A stretch of 64,000 nucleotides of DNA from Euonymus europaeus (lineage: Eukaryota; Streptophyta; Magnoliopsida; Celastrales; Celastraceae). The stretch lies in contig OY756972.1 in assembly GCA_963580455.1 (NCBI GenBank), positions 15,515,001 to 15,579,000 on the forward strand. The letters run 5' to 3'. Under the pieces are notes generated by a model that saw only the letters and a program-made list of their open reading frames with translations, searched no databases and had not been told where the DNA came from. Positions 1 to 11,576 of this stretch are shown here, piece after piece. Made by a program: the position numbers and the translations under genes. Numbering within the stretch: the first letter of the stretch is position 1; each line of letters begins with the position of its first letter.

Positions 1-1167
1 TAAGTTTTTCCTGTGGTTTTATTGTAGGGGGTTTGAATGAAGTTGTAGCCAAGTTGAAGCACATTTGGATGGAAATCAAGGTATTTTTCATGTAAAACCC
101 TATTCGGGCACCCAATCCATTCTCGACAGGTGATCAATTTCCCAAACACGAAATTACAACACGCCTGGTAGATTCGAGCGTTTGATAGATGCCCAATCCA
201 CGCCCGATGTGCGGGATTGACAGAAATTATACTGACTTTGAGGAAACGTAGTTTGGTTGGGTTTTTAATGCATAAAAATTTCCATTAATTATGGGGAAAC
301 TATTGGAACTTGTATTGATTATAAATAGGTCTTAAAGCCTATTAGAGGACACACTTTAATTTTTTGAATCAAATCGCTCTTGTTTGTGAGAACGGCTACT
401 CAACTTCCTTTGCTCTAGCATTCAATACATGGGTTTATTCTTCCCTTTCTTTGACGATTATTGCTATGTGCTATAACTAATTTTTTATTAGGGTATGATT
501 TAGTCAAGCATGATAATTATAAATTAAATTCTTTCAAATTTTCAATTCAATTCATGGTTCTAGTTCTTAATTATCGTGCTTCAAAATATATTGTTTGTTT
601 ACATTGACTGGCCATCAATTGAATTTGCATATATACTCATCTAGCCAAATCATATAAACTATTCGTATTTACGTCTTTTGGTAGAACTGAAATTAGAAAA
701 ATTAACTGTCAACTGCTCCGATTAGTGTTTAGGAGGTTAATTGGTTGTGCGGTTTTTATGTTCTTAATGGGTTATTGATTATGAATATAACAACTATCAT
801 CAAGCAGGATTAGTTTAGGATTAATAATACGTGTTGTTGCCACGATTAATGGATCAACATTATTGGGTGAAATACGATCTTAGAACTTGAGTTGTTATTG
901 TGGCTTTTATCCTTATGAATTTGCAATAGGATTTCTTGGTGAAGTTATATCCTAGTGTCTTCTCTCATTGAATTTATCATTTGTGTTACTTTCTTACTTG
1001 TTCGTACTCATAATTCATTGCTTCTCATCTTTAATTTAGTTATTATTTACATTAATTGCAAATTTGATACAATATTGACTTGGACTTGTCTCTGTGGGAT
1101 CGACCTCGTACTTACATTTTTTACGCTACAATGGTATGCTTGTACACTCGAGAGTATTTTTACATCA
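1..1167 (+). mobile_element. 3' part of an Athila-like Ty3/gypsy LTR (5' end outside the window)
   Basis: An AT-rich, non-coding stretch ends in CA just before a tRNA-Asp-type primer binding site at 1174, which is what marks it as an LTR in plus orientation. Its start lies before the window. The end of the LTR, including the run into 'catcaagttttt', closely resembles the end of the second Athila-like LTR at 41.5-45.3 kb. Small ORFs inside it have no recognisable domains and I treat them as chance. The element identity rests on the PBS and on this resemblance, not on coding sequence. Confidence 0.6.
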
Positions 1168-1173
1168 AGTTTT

Positions 1174-1191
1174 TGGAGTCGTTGTCAGGGA
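1174..1191 (+). other. Primer binding site, tRNA-Asp type
   Basis: TGGAGTCGTTGTCAGGGA differs at four positions from TGGCGCCGTTGCCGGGGA, the complement of the plant tRNA-Asp 3' end used by Athila-like elements. It sits 6 bases after the LTR end, the usual place. Confidence 0.65.
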
Positions 1192-1670
1192 CTTGTTCAA
1201 ATATAATTTTATGCTAAAGTTTCTTCCTTTTGATTTCAAATTGTATACAAGAAAGACGATATTTGAAAGGAGATTTACAACCTTATATCAACGACATCGA
1301 AAGAATCTTAAGAAAAAAAACACAACAGTAAAGGACAATATTAACCTGTTGGCACTGCAATCAAATAGAGCCAACAGGGTCAACCTGATTTTCTATAAAA
1401 AAAGATTTAGATGATGATGTTAACATTGGATAAATTGTGTCGTGCTTGATTAATGGTTCTAATGAATGGCTTTTGTTTCCAATGATTTTCATTCAAGTCG
1501 AATCATATGGCCACACATTGATTCCCGTCCACTTCTCGATTCCCGTCCACTTCTCTTCACTAGATAACGGGCCTAACCTACAAGTCCTACAAACTAACAA
1601 AGCCCAACATAACTATCTTAGGTTAGCCATTTAAGTTTCTCAGCCCAGAAGCCTTTCGTGATCGCATAGT
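1192..1670 (+). mobile_element. Remnant of the Athila-like leader and start of gag region
   Basis: This is the sequence immediately downstream of the PBS. One frame (about 1230-1400) reads a basic, Arg/Lys/Asn-rich stretch such as would precede gag, but no gag domain follows. The element is cut off by about 1.67 kb, where LINE-like coding begins. Coding status is doubtful. Confidence 0.35.
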
Positions 1671-1689
1671 ATTCTGTTATTTGGCAGTT

Positions 1690-1905
1690 GGAACATTCAT
1701 AAGAAGCAGCAGATTGGATACCTGTTGAAACTCGACCTGGAGAAAGCTTTTGACTCCATAAGAAGGGTTTACTTGGATACAAATACAATTATAGAGAAGA
1801 TGGGATTTGAGGCAATGTGGAGATGATGGATGGCTGAAATGTGCATCAACTTCAAGAATTTCACTTCTGGTAAAGACCCACGAAGGAATTTCAAATGCCA
1901 AGATC
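1690..1905 (+). pseudogene. LINE (L1-type) reverse transcriptase fragment
   Basis: One plus-strand frame reads GYLLKLDLEKAFDSI, the reverse-transcriptase A motif block of plant L1-type non-LTR elements (K-x-D-x-x-K-A-F/Y-D), followed by EKMGFEAMW, matching the next conserved block. In-frame stops interrupt it and neither an RT YxDD block nor an endonuclease is present. It is a short dead scrap between the Athila remnant and the 3' flank of the ankyrin gene. Confidence 0.6.
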
Positions 1906-2244
1906 TTGACATAATGTTTAGCATAATCTGAAGCCTATTCTACCCTGATAAACAAAACATAACATGGAGCCAAATATCACGCTAAATGGCAGCGTAAGCC
2001 ATCTACCTAGTTAAAAGAAGCTGCTTTAATAATTAATCACACATCACAATTAAGGAAGAGATTGACAGATGAAATCATATTTGTTTTGGTACTTCCCCAT
2101 ACAACAAGAAATGACAGCCTTAAAGTTACATTGTCGATGATGAACCTACAAGCTAAACAAGCAGACATGCTCTTTGTTAGTCTTTCTTCTATGCCATGCA
2201 TTTTCCATTAAGCATGCTGATTCAACCAATTCTTTCAGGTTCTG
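1906..2244 (-). other. Probable 3' UTR and downstream flank of the ankyrin gene
   Basis: This AT-rich stretch directly follows the ankyrin stop codon on the minus strand. I see no ORF or repeat in it. It probably holds the 3' UTR and polyadenylation region, but no single poly(A) signal stands out. Confidence 0.35.
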
Positions 2245-4655
2245 TCAATGCTTGATGCTAATCGGGGTTTTCACGGACGAGCCAGCTGATCCTCCAAAAC
2301 AGAAATATTGATTCCTCAACCTTTTCTTAGTGAAGCCTTGTTTCTCAATCTTGTGTGGTGTTTGGTCATCAAATTGTTGAATTGAGGAAGAGGGTCCAGC
2401 AGCATCATTGCCAATATACACTCCTTTCTGTTTATCCAGATTGGGGAAGGCAACCGGTGATTTTGGTGAGAAACTCGAAGAACAAGACTGACTTGGAATG
2501 CTGAATTGTGGCATGGCCTGTAAGACGCCATGTACTAGTTCTGAGGCAAACTTCTTCTTGGCAATTGGACTTGATTGACTACTCCTAACTGATAGTGTCC
2601 GTTTGTTGTTGGGAAGTGATGAAGGCTTCGTGAATCTTTGTCGCAGTGGTGTTGGAGGTTCATGTGAACTACTCCCAGCTTGGGATGATTTGACAGATCT
2701 ATCATCTACTGATTTCTTGGCTTTCATTTTATCTTTCATCCGCGGCCAATGGAGTACACTTTTCAGTCGTGCTGCAGTCCCAGAAGCCGGTTTCTTATCA
2801 AACAATGAGCTGTCCTGTTCACAACTAGAGTCAAACTGACAAGCTGATGATTTCTTGCTAGCTGATGGCTTTTGATTCTCGAAAATGGAATCACATTGAC
2901 TCACTTCTGTTGAAGATGAACTCAATCCAAAACTCTCCTTGCCTGCCCTTGCATCTATTGGGATCTCAATACCTGTATGAGAGAACAATTCGGTATCTGA
3001 CATTCTAAACAAAGTTCCGGGACTGCCTACGTTCCCTTGCATCCTTAACTGGGAAGCAATAGCTCTTGTTGCTGTATAATAGTCACGAGAACCGAAAATG
3101 CCACCAGCTGAAATCAATTGCCTGATCAGTATATCTGATGATTTAGAACGCGGTTGCTGCCTAACGAGATCAAGAGGGGTCATGCCATCTGCATCACGAA
3201 TGTTCACGTCTATTGATTGAACAGACATCAGCAATTCGACGAGTTCTGAGTGGACATTCCCAAGGATAGCCATGTGAAGAGCTGTTCTTCCAACGTTGCT
3301 TTTCGCATTGATTATGTCTTCTGTGTTGAAAACTTTCTCACACAACAATTGCCTCATTAGCTCGATCTGTCGGTCCAATCTTCTAAACGCAGGATTCTGG
3401 AATCCAGACACTGCCATATGAATAAAAGTTTCTCCAGAATCGTTCCTTAAAGAGATCAATGAGGGAGATGCAAGAACCAAAGCTTCAACTACTTTCAGTT
3501 GGCCTCTGTACGCAGCAATATGCAATGCCGTGTTGCCTTGATTATCGGTAGAATTGATAATGTCAAAGGATTCTATAAGATGTTTAACTACCTGTACGAA
3601 CATTAAGAATGTCGTCAGATTAACTGAAATATGGATTTGAGTATGACAACAAAGAGCCTCATATGAACATCAATTCATCACAAATTTTACAAAGTTAATT
3701 ACTTTCCGTTCACAGAAACTTGAGATAACAAAAACAAAAAAGTTGTCTTCGGGCTTCGAGTCAAAATCAAGAATACTGAATACGTGCCTACTCGATGTCC
3801 GAATCCTAAAGACTATTGACATCAGGATGTTATTCAGAGTTCGGAAGTTAATGACTCCAAATTGAATGAACAGAAATTGAAAAGAAGAAATTTGTTCAAG
3901 TAACAATAAAAACAAGAGCAGAAAACAAGCGATTTGAAGGATCCCACCTCAACCTGTCCTCTGGCAGCGGCAGCATGTAAGATAGTAGAGCCCTGCTTAT
4001 CTCTATAAGCCAAAACATCAATGCAATCTCTCAGAAGCCCCTTCAAGACAGTGAAGTTTCCTCCTCTAGCAGCTGCATGAACAGCCCTATTCATCATTTC
4101 TGCTTTATAAACAGAAGGAATTTCCTCAATCCGCTCCTCCCAGTCTCCACCTTTGGCCTTGCAAAACCTTGGTGAGACAGCAAAGTCGAAAATAATCTGG
4201 AAAGCCTCACAATTCTTACTTCTGGCAGCAGCATAAAGTATATCAGTGACACCATATTCTCCCTCTCCGAAAACAAGTAAAGGGTTCCTCTGAAGAAGCT
4301 CTTGAATGAAGCACAAGTCTCCAGCAGAGGCAGCAGTGTAGAGAAGCCATCCACCATATCCAGCTCCAATAAGGGAGTTCATCCCTTTCTTGAAATCACA
4401 TTCTTGATAAAGCTTTCGGGCAACGTCACAACGGCGCTTAGCAACATCATCAAACAGTTCGTCGTCATCCCAGACAGTCTCAAGGCGGCGAATTCGCCTG
4501 AGAGAAGTGAGCTTGAAGAGGTGATTGTTGTCCACCCTAAGAAGCTCCCTAACCAAGTCGTAGTGACCATTAGCAGCTGCCCAGTCAATTGGGGAAGCAT
4601 ACCACCACTGGTCTCCGGTGCTCTCCCACCGGAGCGGAAAATACATAGGAGCCAT
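2245..4655 (-). CDS. Ankyrin-repeat family protein, two exons
   Basis: Exon 1 runs 4655 to 3948 and exon 2 runs 3591 to 2245. The intron has a GT donor (GAG|GTGGG) and an AG acceptor (GTACAG|GTAG), and the join is phase 0, giving 684 residues. The N-terminus (about 1-60) carries the PLRWESTGDQWWYASPIDWA block typical of a conserved plant ankyrin subfamily. Ankyrin-like units are visible near residues 20-41, 101-125, 135-160, 188-212, 221-245, 254-278, 287-300, 336-360 and 371-398. The last 270 residues are Ser-rich, with basic clusters (KDKMKAKK, KKRLRNQ), and look disordered. No membrane segment is seen, unlike the PGG/ACD6-type ankyrin proteins. Ankyrin repeats bind proteins; the partner here is unknown. 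The exon 1 frame reads into the intron, so unspliced RNA would end after 273 residues. It is the only intact host gene seen. Confidence 0.9.
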
Positions 4656-4972
4656 AGATTCTGAAGATGTGAGACCCTAAACTGGCCAAAGGTAAACAGA
4701 AACTATACTATTTCAGATGAAGTCGTTGAAGAATAAGAAGCAAGCACGAACTACGTGAAAGGTTTAGAAGGACAAGAAATTGAATCAACAATACCATAAA
4801 GGGTTGTGAACAAAAGAAAAACAGCCAAACCAAGAAGACAAGATAGAAGAGGAGAGCTTTTTCTAGTGATTGAGTCCCTAGAACAACCTTCAGTTGGAGG
4901 CATTAGAGGCAGCAGAGCTGTGTCCGACAAAGAAATGAAGAAAAAGAGCCCGCGTGGGGTATAAATATAACT
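4656..4972 (-). promoter_or_regulatory. 5' UTR and TATA box of the ankyrin gene
   Basis: On the minus strand a TATATTTATACC element lies at about 4960-4970. It is GC-flanked downstream, and a start site about 30 bases further on would leave a 5' UTR near 275 nt before the ATG at 4655. The spacing is plausible for a plant promoter. The TATA call is by eye only. Confidence 0.45.
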
Positions 4973-4989
4973 TTTTACTAAAACAAATA

Positions 4990-7900
4990 ATGTCAACTAG
5001 ATGACATGATGAGGGGAAGGGAATATATTAAAGTAATCATTACTTAAAGTAAGAAACTAACATGGCCTTTCATCTTCTTCAATGAGGATAACATAGTCTA
5101 TTTTATGGACAAAGCAAGAAGTGGTCTGAAAACCCAACAAGGAATGTTATAAAATTTATTTAATTTCTGTCAGATATTTGGCAAATCAACAAGGAAAGAT
5201 ATCAAGAATAAAAAAAGAAAGATATTATGACTGGAAGAGATTCCTTTCCCTTTGAACCATGATGATGCTGTTAGAGGTGAAGACCTATATCTAATGTAAT
5301 GATGGTGATACATGAGTGGAGAAAGATGGGTTTTACTGTTTTGTTTTCTAGGAGTGATGATAATAAGATTTTACATGGTGGAGTAATCATAGAAGCTAAG
5401 CAGAACCGGATTTTCCATTAGAGTTTTGGAGGAGGAAAGTAATAGGCCAAAGTTCTCTGGATTGTTAATAATTATTCTTGCAAGAATAATGTGATTAAAG
5501 AAAAAGTTGGTTGATACCTGAAGACGAGTTTGTCCCAATCAAATACACTACATTATTATTATTTTTTGATTGATCTGCTAATTTTTATTAAATGAGTTGC
5601 AATTGCAATACATATAACAAGGAAGACTCTAAATGAAGAAGGAACACCCAACTTACAACCAAACACAAAGGCACTGATAGACTTTTGCTCCTCTAACAAA
5701 GAAACACCCAACTTTATGTATTATTAAAACATGCTTCTCTCTTTTTTCCCCTTCCAGAATGATTTTATATGCAGACTGATTGATGGAGATATACACTCTT
5801 GAATACATATAAATAATTTTTGGAATTTACTTTCCATTTGAGCTTTTAACCTGCATAATGTAATGATCTAATGCAGGGCAGGGTAGACTTGAGCCACTGG
5901 TTGGATGGCAAAGATGGTCTATGTATATAATGTTTACCCAAGTTCAAATCGCCCCTCCCCGTTGTAAATGGCCTTACTTATGAAAGAAAATATATGTAAG
6001 GCACGGTCTCGATCTCTATCTTTATCTTAGTAAAGATCAGTTCTGTAATTTGTTCTTGAGCAAAAGGAAGCACAATTTACAAAACTTTACCTTCTGTGTA
6101 CATCTTTTAAAACTTGGTCACTTCCCAACTTGAGTCGTCCAAAGGCAACTCAACCGTCCGAGATAGATTTGTTTTTGTTGATTGTCAATAAGCGAGTCAA
6201 ATTTGGATTCTCTAGATTAAAATTATAGACCCTCCTATTCTAAACGAATTGTGGCGCTCCTGGATTTGTTGAGTTTGTGCTCCAATTTTGTCATAAGTTA
6301 GGCTGCCTCCCTAGAACTCTATAGAGATCATGCGATTTTTTATGGCTAACACTTAGGGTTCGCAAAAATTCGGGTCTTAGTTGATGATGACCGCATAATA
6401 TGGGATGTTTACGAGATATTTACATATCAGAATCCATATTGATTTGGATTTTTAGACGTAGTTAGTTAATCATATCCGATTGATTTATATCCGAACAACT
6501 AAATTGGACAAGATTTATATGTGGGTCCGAACTCGGTTTTAAATTAGACAAAATTTTAATATTTTAACCTGAATTTTGTACATAAAACTTATCTCCAAAC
6601 TTGAATAAATTCGAATCGAATAAATTCGAATCGAATAAATGGTCATCAAATCTGACAAAATTTGGACATCCTTACATAGAGCTCTGAAGGACTACAATGG
6701 AGTCCAAACCACAGCTCTATAAAGCGAAAAAGGGACCACGTAAGAGGTTGCTTTTGAGTTTTTAACTTTCTAAGAGTGCAGCATATAAAAGCCTGTCCTT
6801 GGGTGTTGAATCCTTCCTTTAAACAACAATAATGCATTATGCATGTGATGCCATAAAATATCATTTTCTTCTCCCCACTTTTTTTGCTTTAATCTTCTGT
6901 ACATATCCATCAAACGAAATTCACCTCACATGGAGCATAAATCTATCCATAGACATTGAAACCCACCCAATGCCTTAGGTCACCTAAACCACACAATCTA
7001 CAAGGCTACGTTTGGTATATCGGATATTGTACAATTGAAAACAATTTATGAACTCCATTAAGGTGCTTTTTATTAGCTCTATTCACATGTCTTGTCCAAA
7101 AAATTAAATAAATGGAATAGATGGAGAACATATCCTTGGCATGAGGATTGAGAGAGATTTAAGAGGTGTTTTTGTGAGTGAACACCTCTCAATCTTTAAT
7201 GTTAAGGGGCTGAGAACAAAATATTTAGAAGTGTTTGTGCCAAAGAGGAGCTTAGAAACGTTCACACAACACCTCTCCCAGACAGGACTAAGAGATAGAG
7301 AAGATATCCAATATCCAAGCCCACCATTGTAAAACTGGAGATGACAACTTAAAGAGAGATGACCAGATTCGAGCCCTGAAAGCAAGAGACGTTGTGGAGT
7401 TGAATGAGCAGCTTGCGCAACCAGAGGGGAGGGCATCGCACTGCCAAAAAGGGAAGCCGTAGAGCCGAAACCAAGTAGATCCATCGGCTAGAGGAACAGG
7501 CGCTGCAGTCCCGAGATCGGGAGCCGCAACGCCAGCATCACATGGTGTACAATAAGCATGGTGCCGCAATGCCAGCATCCCAGGGAAACCAACAAGTAGG
7601 GCGCCGCAGAGCCACAGCGCCGTCACGAAATCTGATTAAAACTCTGTATGCTTTTGTTTGGGTTTTTTAGATCGGATACATATGTTTTGATAACCTAGGG
7701 TTCTCTTGAGAGCATTTTTGCTGAGGCTTGGGCTAGGGACATTCATTTGCTCCTAGATTCGTCATAGGAATCCTTCCTTTGCTTGGGTTGAATTGGGTTT
7801 CCTTGATCCATTCTAGATTTTATCCTATCATCTTATTCTTTGTCTGGGTATTTTGTTCTTGGAGACTTTGTAAATGCTAGCTTCTATTATCGATATATTA

Positions 7901-8479
7901 GATTGGATTTGCTTGGATGATTCCAACTCTTGGAGTGATTAGTTTGTTAATTATTCTCATTATTGGGTTGTGTTTTGGATTTGGTGTGTCCCATAAGATT
8001 GACCCAAACAGTTGGGTAGAGAAGGCAAGAGGAGTTGGCTTCCACCTATCAAGTTCAACAACAATGTCAAAAAAATTGGGCCCAGCTGAATAATGACATG
8101 AACTTCTCCCTTGCCTAACTTAAAAGACACTGAGCTTATGTTTCAATATCATCTGAATGAGACAGATGGGATGGGAACCGCCAACTAATGGGTTCTGAAA
8201 GCAAATGTCTCTCCCATCTTATCCAGGGAAAAAAAAGCTAAGATTCTAGAAGAACACGACTTGTGGGATTCCACGAACAAAAATATAGCAGAACTTTGGA
8301 AACACAGTGTGCAGTATGAGCAACATATAATGTTAAGACCAAATAATAGCTCAAGGCCATGCATAAGCACTCGAAAGTTTTGGGCATGAACCGTCACAAA
8401 TACAAAAAACCAATACTAAATTAGTTGTGATGCTAACTTAATTCTCTCCAAAATCAGCATTACTGTCACGTTGCCCCGA
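4990..8479. other. Non-coding intergenic region
   Basis: I see no supportable gene here. It includes the upstream flank of the ankyrin gene. At 6355-6675, ends resembling TAGGGTTCG and its loose inverse may mark a decayed hAT-type MITE. At 7380-7626 there is a GC-rich patch with a short internal repeat (gccgcaacgccagcatc / gccgcaatgccagcatc). ORFs across that patch show no domains and read like translated low-complexity DNA. Confidence 0.4.
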
Positions 8480-8575
8480 GGATATATGGCTCAACGGCAC
8501 TAGTTGGGGTCTTTGATTTGGTCAGTAGGATAGGTCCCGGGTTGAAAACGCGCCGCGAACGCTGCTCAATAATTT
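8480..8575 (+). mobile_element. SINE-like tRNA-derived sequence
   Basis: A pol III A-box-like stretch (atggctcaacggcactagtt, 8485-8504) is followed about 30 bases later by a B-box-like stretch (gtcccgggttgaaaacg, 8534-8550). That order and spacing suit a tRNA-derived SINE head. No clear poly(A) tail or target duplication was found, so it may be an old copy. Confidence 0.4.
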
Positions 8576-8844
8576 GGTGATTTATCTGAACACACCCAGT
8601 CTATCATGATAAGTTATTGGGACCAAAAGACGATAAATAAAATTCTTTCATATCACATGAAACGGAGCATTATATTCGTCTGTAAGACATTAGTTCAAAA
8701 AGGGAAATGCAAAGACAAATAAATGAAAGTTTTTGCTGCTGCGTAAATTAGCATGACAGTTTATGCTACTATCCTACACGAAAAGATGAATGGCAATGGA
8801 CAGAAGACACTAATTCTTACACATTGCTTTACACTATAGTTCTT

Positions 8845-9110
8845 GGCCTCAATAGAATTGTTTTCCTTGATACTGGCTCTATTGTCTAGCTTGACAAATC
8901 GTTTGAGATATTCGTAAGGAAGAAAGTCTTTATTCTTCCTTCTTAATTCACTCAATGATGTAGATGCCAGAGCCAATCAGGGTATTCTGAATCCGAAAAA
9001 TCTTGGGATCTGTTCCATCCTTGAGAATATTGGCACCAGTCACTGTTGACTTGGCTTCTTTGGTAAGTATTGATGCTTTAGGAGAATCACTGGCACCACC
9101 ACCTTTAGAG
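8845..9110 (-). pseudogene. Broken retrocopy of mitochondrial ribosomal protein mL54 (MRPL37/L54 family)
   Basis: Read on the minus strand, successive frames give SKGGGASDSPKASIL, then GANILKDGTDPKI, then DSEYPDWLWHL, then LSELRRKNKDFLPYEYLKRF and VKLDNRASIKENNSIEAKN. These are the conserved blocks of the plant mL54 protein of the large mitochondrial ribosomal subunit. The mitochondrial targeting N-terminus is absent. Two frameshifts interrupt it: a lost base before DSEYP (about 8998) and another after LWHL near 8965. No intron lies between the blocks, consistent with a processed copy, though no poly(A) remains. The call rests on family recognition. Confidence 0.72.
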
Positions 9111-9124
9111 GATCAAAATGCAAT

Positions 9125-9748
9125 GTGAATCTCTTCACTCTTAAAACTACATCTCATTTGTTCATGTTAAGTTCACTAGTGGTGACCGTAGAGACATGCA
9201 TTCACTTTAAACCAATATTAATGAATGCCCTTTAAGGTAAGAAAACTCCCCTACCTTACTTCATCTACAATGTCTTTCAAATAAATTAAATAAACTCAAA
9301 ATTATAACTCCTTTATGGAATACATCACATTGAACACTTTTGCAAAAACAAATGTGTCTCACATGGGTTAAATTAATTGCTACCAACAGTCCACGGAAAT
9401 TTTAGAAACATGACAGTGAAAAATGTGCTTTCTAAAACAGCAGAGATAAGATTGGAGTAACTGGTCATTTTGCAAAAACTAGCCAGCATTACTTGCAAGC
9501 AGTGTAATTAAGGCGCAAAGCGCACTCAAAGCACAAAGACCATCTTTAAGGCCACCGCTGAGCATACAAAGCCCAATAGACAAAAAAATATATAAAAATT
9601 ATAAATATCCACATCTAAAAAAAATAATTCATCAATAATCAAACCAAATAGCACAGGAAAATTGCATATAGATTTTACAACAGAACTTCCTAGTTGAAGA
9701 CAGAAATGATCAAGTTAGAGAAAATGTTAATGCATCCTGCATGATTGT
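9125..9748. other. Non-coding flank left of the Tat-like element
   Basis: AT-rich sequence with no ORF, tandem repeat or TE end that I can support. The 5 bases next to the LTR (attgt, 9744-9748) find no partner at 23950, as expected for a rearranged composite. Confidence 0.35.
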
Positions 9749-11510
9749 TGTCGCAACCGGTTTTGCGAGAGAAAATTTAAAAGAAGAGTCGCCACCAATT
9801 GTAATAGGTGCAATTGGTCACCAATAAAATTAATTTGGTCTGCGAAAATTCAGAAAAATGAGTAAGTGAGTTTGTTACGTATGAGGAAGGTGTGAGGCAC
9901 CCCACAATGTCTGTTTTAAAAACAGTTGCCCATTTAACTTTTATTATCTCATTAAATGATTAAGATAATCAAGTACAAAATATATATATGAAGCATTATA
10001 ATTATTTATAGGATATAAAAATTATATTGAGAGTCTAATATTGAGGATTATGAGACTCTTCCATCCAATGGTCAAGTGTCCATGAAACACTCTCACCTCA
10101 AGAATTTTCTCTGAAGGTGCATCCAATGCATTACCCAAATTAATTTCATCGTAGGTTAAGACTTTCAATATAATTTTGATATACAGTATGAATACTTTAA
10201 AAAAATCATCTCCATCCAATGGATGAGAATTTCATAAGATTTTATCGTCAAGAATCCTTTTTGGATAACATCCAATACTTTTCCGTTTGGTTCCATCGTC
10301 GGATCAACCGCTACAGGCTTCTAGCATCCTAAAATCATGTATGTGATTTTTATTATTTTTGTTTTCACTATTTATATGGCCTTAGGCCCAGATGCATACT
10401 TATATACCCCAATTAATGCCCAAGGCCCCAACCTAAATCTAAAATCCAATACAATTTTAAAGCCCAAAAACACAAAAGAAAAGGCCTAATCAAAACACAA
10501 AGGCCCAGAATATCAAATAAAGCAAAAGCCCGACCCATTAATAGTATAAACAACAAGCCCAAAATCTACAAAACCGGCCCAATGACAGCAAAAACCAGGC
10601 CTGGCTCGAACAGAACAAAGCCCGGCCTAGTACTGTTCATCGTCCATTCCAATCACAGCCACCGACGCCAGCAACATCTGCCTCCTCTGCCGTCCGGCGA
10701 TCCTGCGAACGAAATCGGAGGAAGAAAACAACAGAGAACCCATGTCCAAACAAACATACCAGTAGAAACGAAAATCCAAACAAGCTAAATGGGATCCTTA
10801 ACAATGCATAAGTAGTATGATAAAAATGAGAGAAAGAAATAGAAAAATCAGAATCGAACTACCTCGTTTCTTTTTCCGATTTCCTCCTCCTTCTCCATGT
10901 CTCCCGTGCTATTCTTCTATTCAAAAAACTCTGGTTTCTTCCCCACTCCCCTCTGGCCTCTGCTCGGTTTTCTTCTCAAGGATCCCCGATCTTTTCTGGC
11001 TTCCGTTCCTTCCCAAGAAAATCCCCTAATCTTCTTCTTTTTCCCCCTGATCTGCTTCTCCTCTGTTTTCTCCTCCAATCTCCTTTTTCCTTCCAAGTTT
11101 CCTCTCTCAAAATATCCTTCTCTCAAAAAAACTCTCCGAATCCCCAAGCTTCCGACTCCTTTTCCAGAAATTCCCCCACCTCTTCTCTGTTTCTTCTTCC
11201 ACTTTTATAACCCAAAAACCCGAATCAAACCCCTCCCCAAAATCAACAAATCCGGCTTCTAAGTCTTCCTCTTTGAATTTCAGCCCCTCTCTCTCTCTCT
11301 CCTTTTTTCAACCTTCCGGCGCCTCCTTCTCCTTCTTTTTCTCTGTTTCTCTCTGTCATTTCTTCCTCTCCCTCCAATCAGTCGGTGCCTCTCCCCTCTA
11401 GAAGGTAGGCTAGGGTTTTGGGTGGGGATGAGTTAGAATGAGGCAATTATTATATATATATATATTTTTTAAAAAAATCAAAACTTCCCGGACAAAAATG
11501 GGGTACTACA
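9749..11510 (-). repeat. 3' LTR of the Tat-like element (left copy, 1762 bp)
   Basis: On the minus strand it starts TGTAGTACCCC (11510) and ends CCGGTTGCGACA (9749). It matches 18967-20629 almost base for base, with small indels such as an extra run near 10438-10475. About 550 bases near its start (10860-11400) are almost pure C/T on plus, so purine-rich on the transcribed strand. ORFs across that tract are low-complexity artefacts. Confidence 0.88.
10396..10408 (-). promoter_or_regulatory. Predicted LTR TATA box
   Basis: Minus strand GGTATATAAGTATGC. The same box recurs in the middle LTR (19615-19628), and a similar one in the right LTR near 22847 (GGTATATAAGTG). A conserved position in all three copies supports a real U3 promoter. 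Confidence 0.5.
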
Positions 11511-11524
11511 GCTGCCCCCCTTTG
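11511..11524 (-). other. Polypurine tract of the Tat-like element
   Basis: Minus strand CAAAGGGGGGCAGC abuts the LTR start TGTAGTACCCC, the expected place for plus-strand DNA priming. Confidence 0.7.
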
Positions 11525-11576
11525 CGTGACTTTTACATAGTAATGGAGCGCAAAGGAGTAGTAAACCTATTTTTAG

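Noticed and set aside
1094..1414. 106-codon plus ORF across LTR end and PBS
   Set aside because: It crosses the LTR boundary and PBS, so it cannot be a host gene; at most its end is a leader remnant.
2603..2839. ORF antisense to ankyrin exon 2
   Set aside because: Shadow of a real coding exon.
5870..5965. Possible SINE with 'gttcaaatc' B box
   Set aside because: The A box is not convincing and there is no tail or target duplication.
7104..7626. Overlapping ORFs of 112 and 126 codons on minus in a GC-rich patch
   Set aside because: No domain, two frames equally open, and the sequence includes a short internal repeat. They look like chance openness from base composition.
10897..11262. Ser/Phe/Pro-rich ORF in the left LTR (and its twin at 20083-20628)
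   Set aside because: It translates a homopyrimidine tract in an LTR, with no start context and no family.
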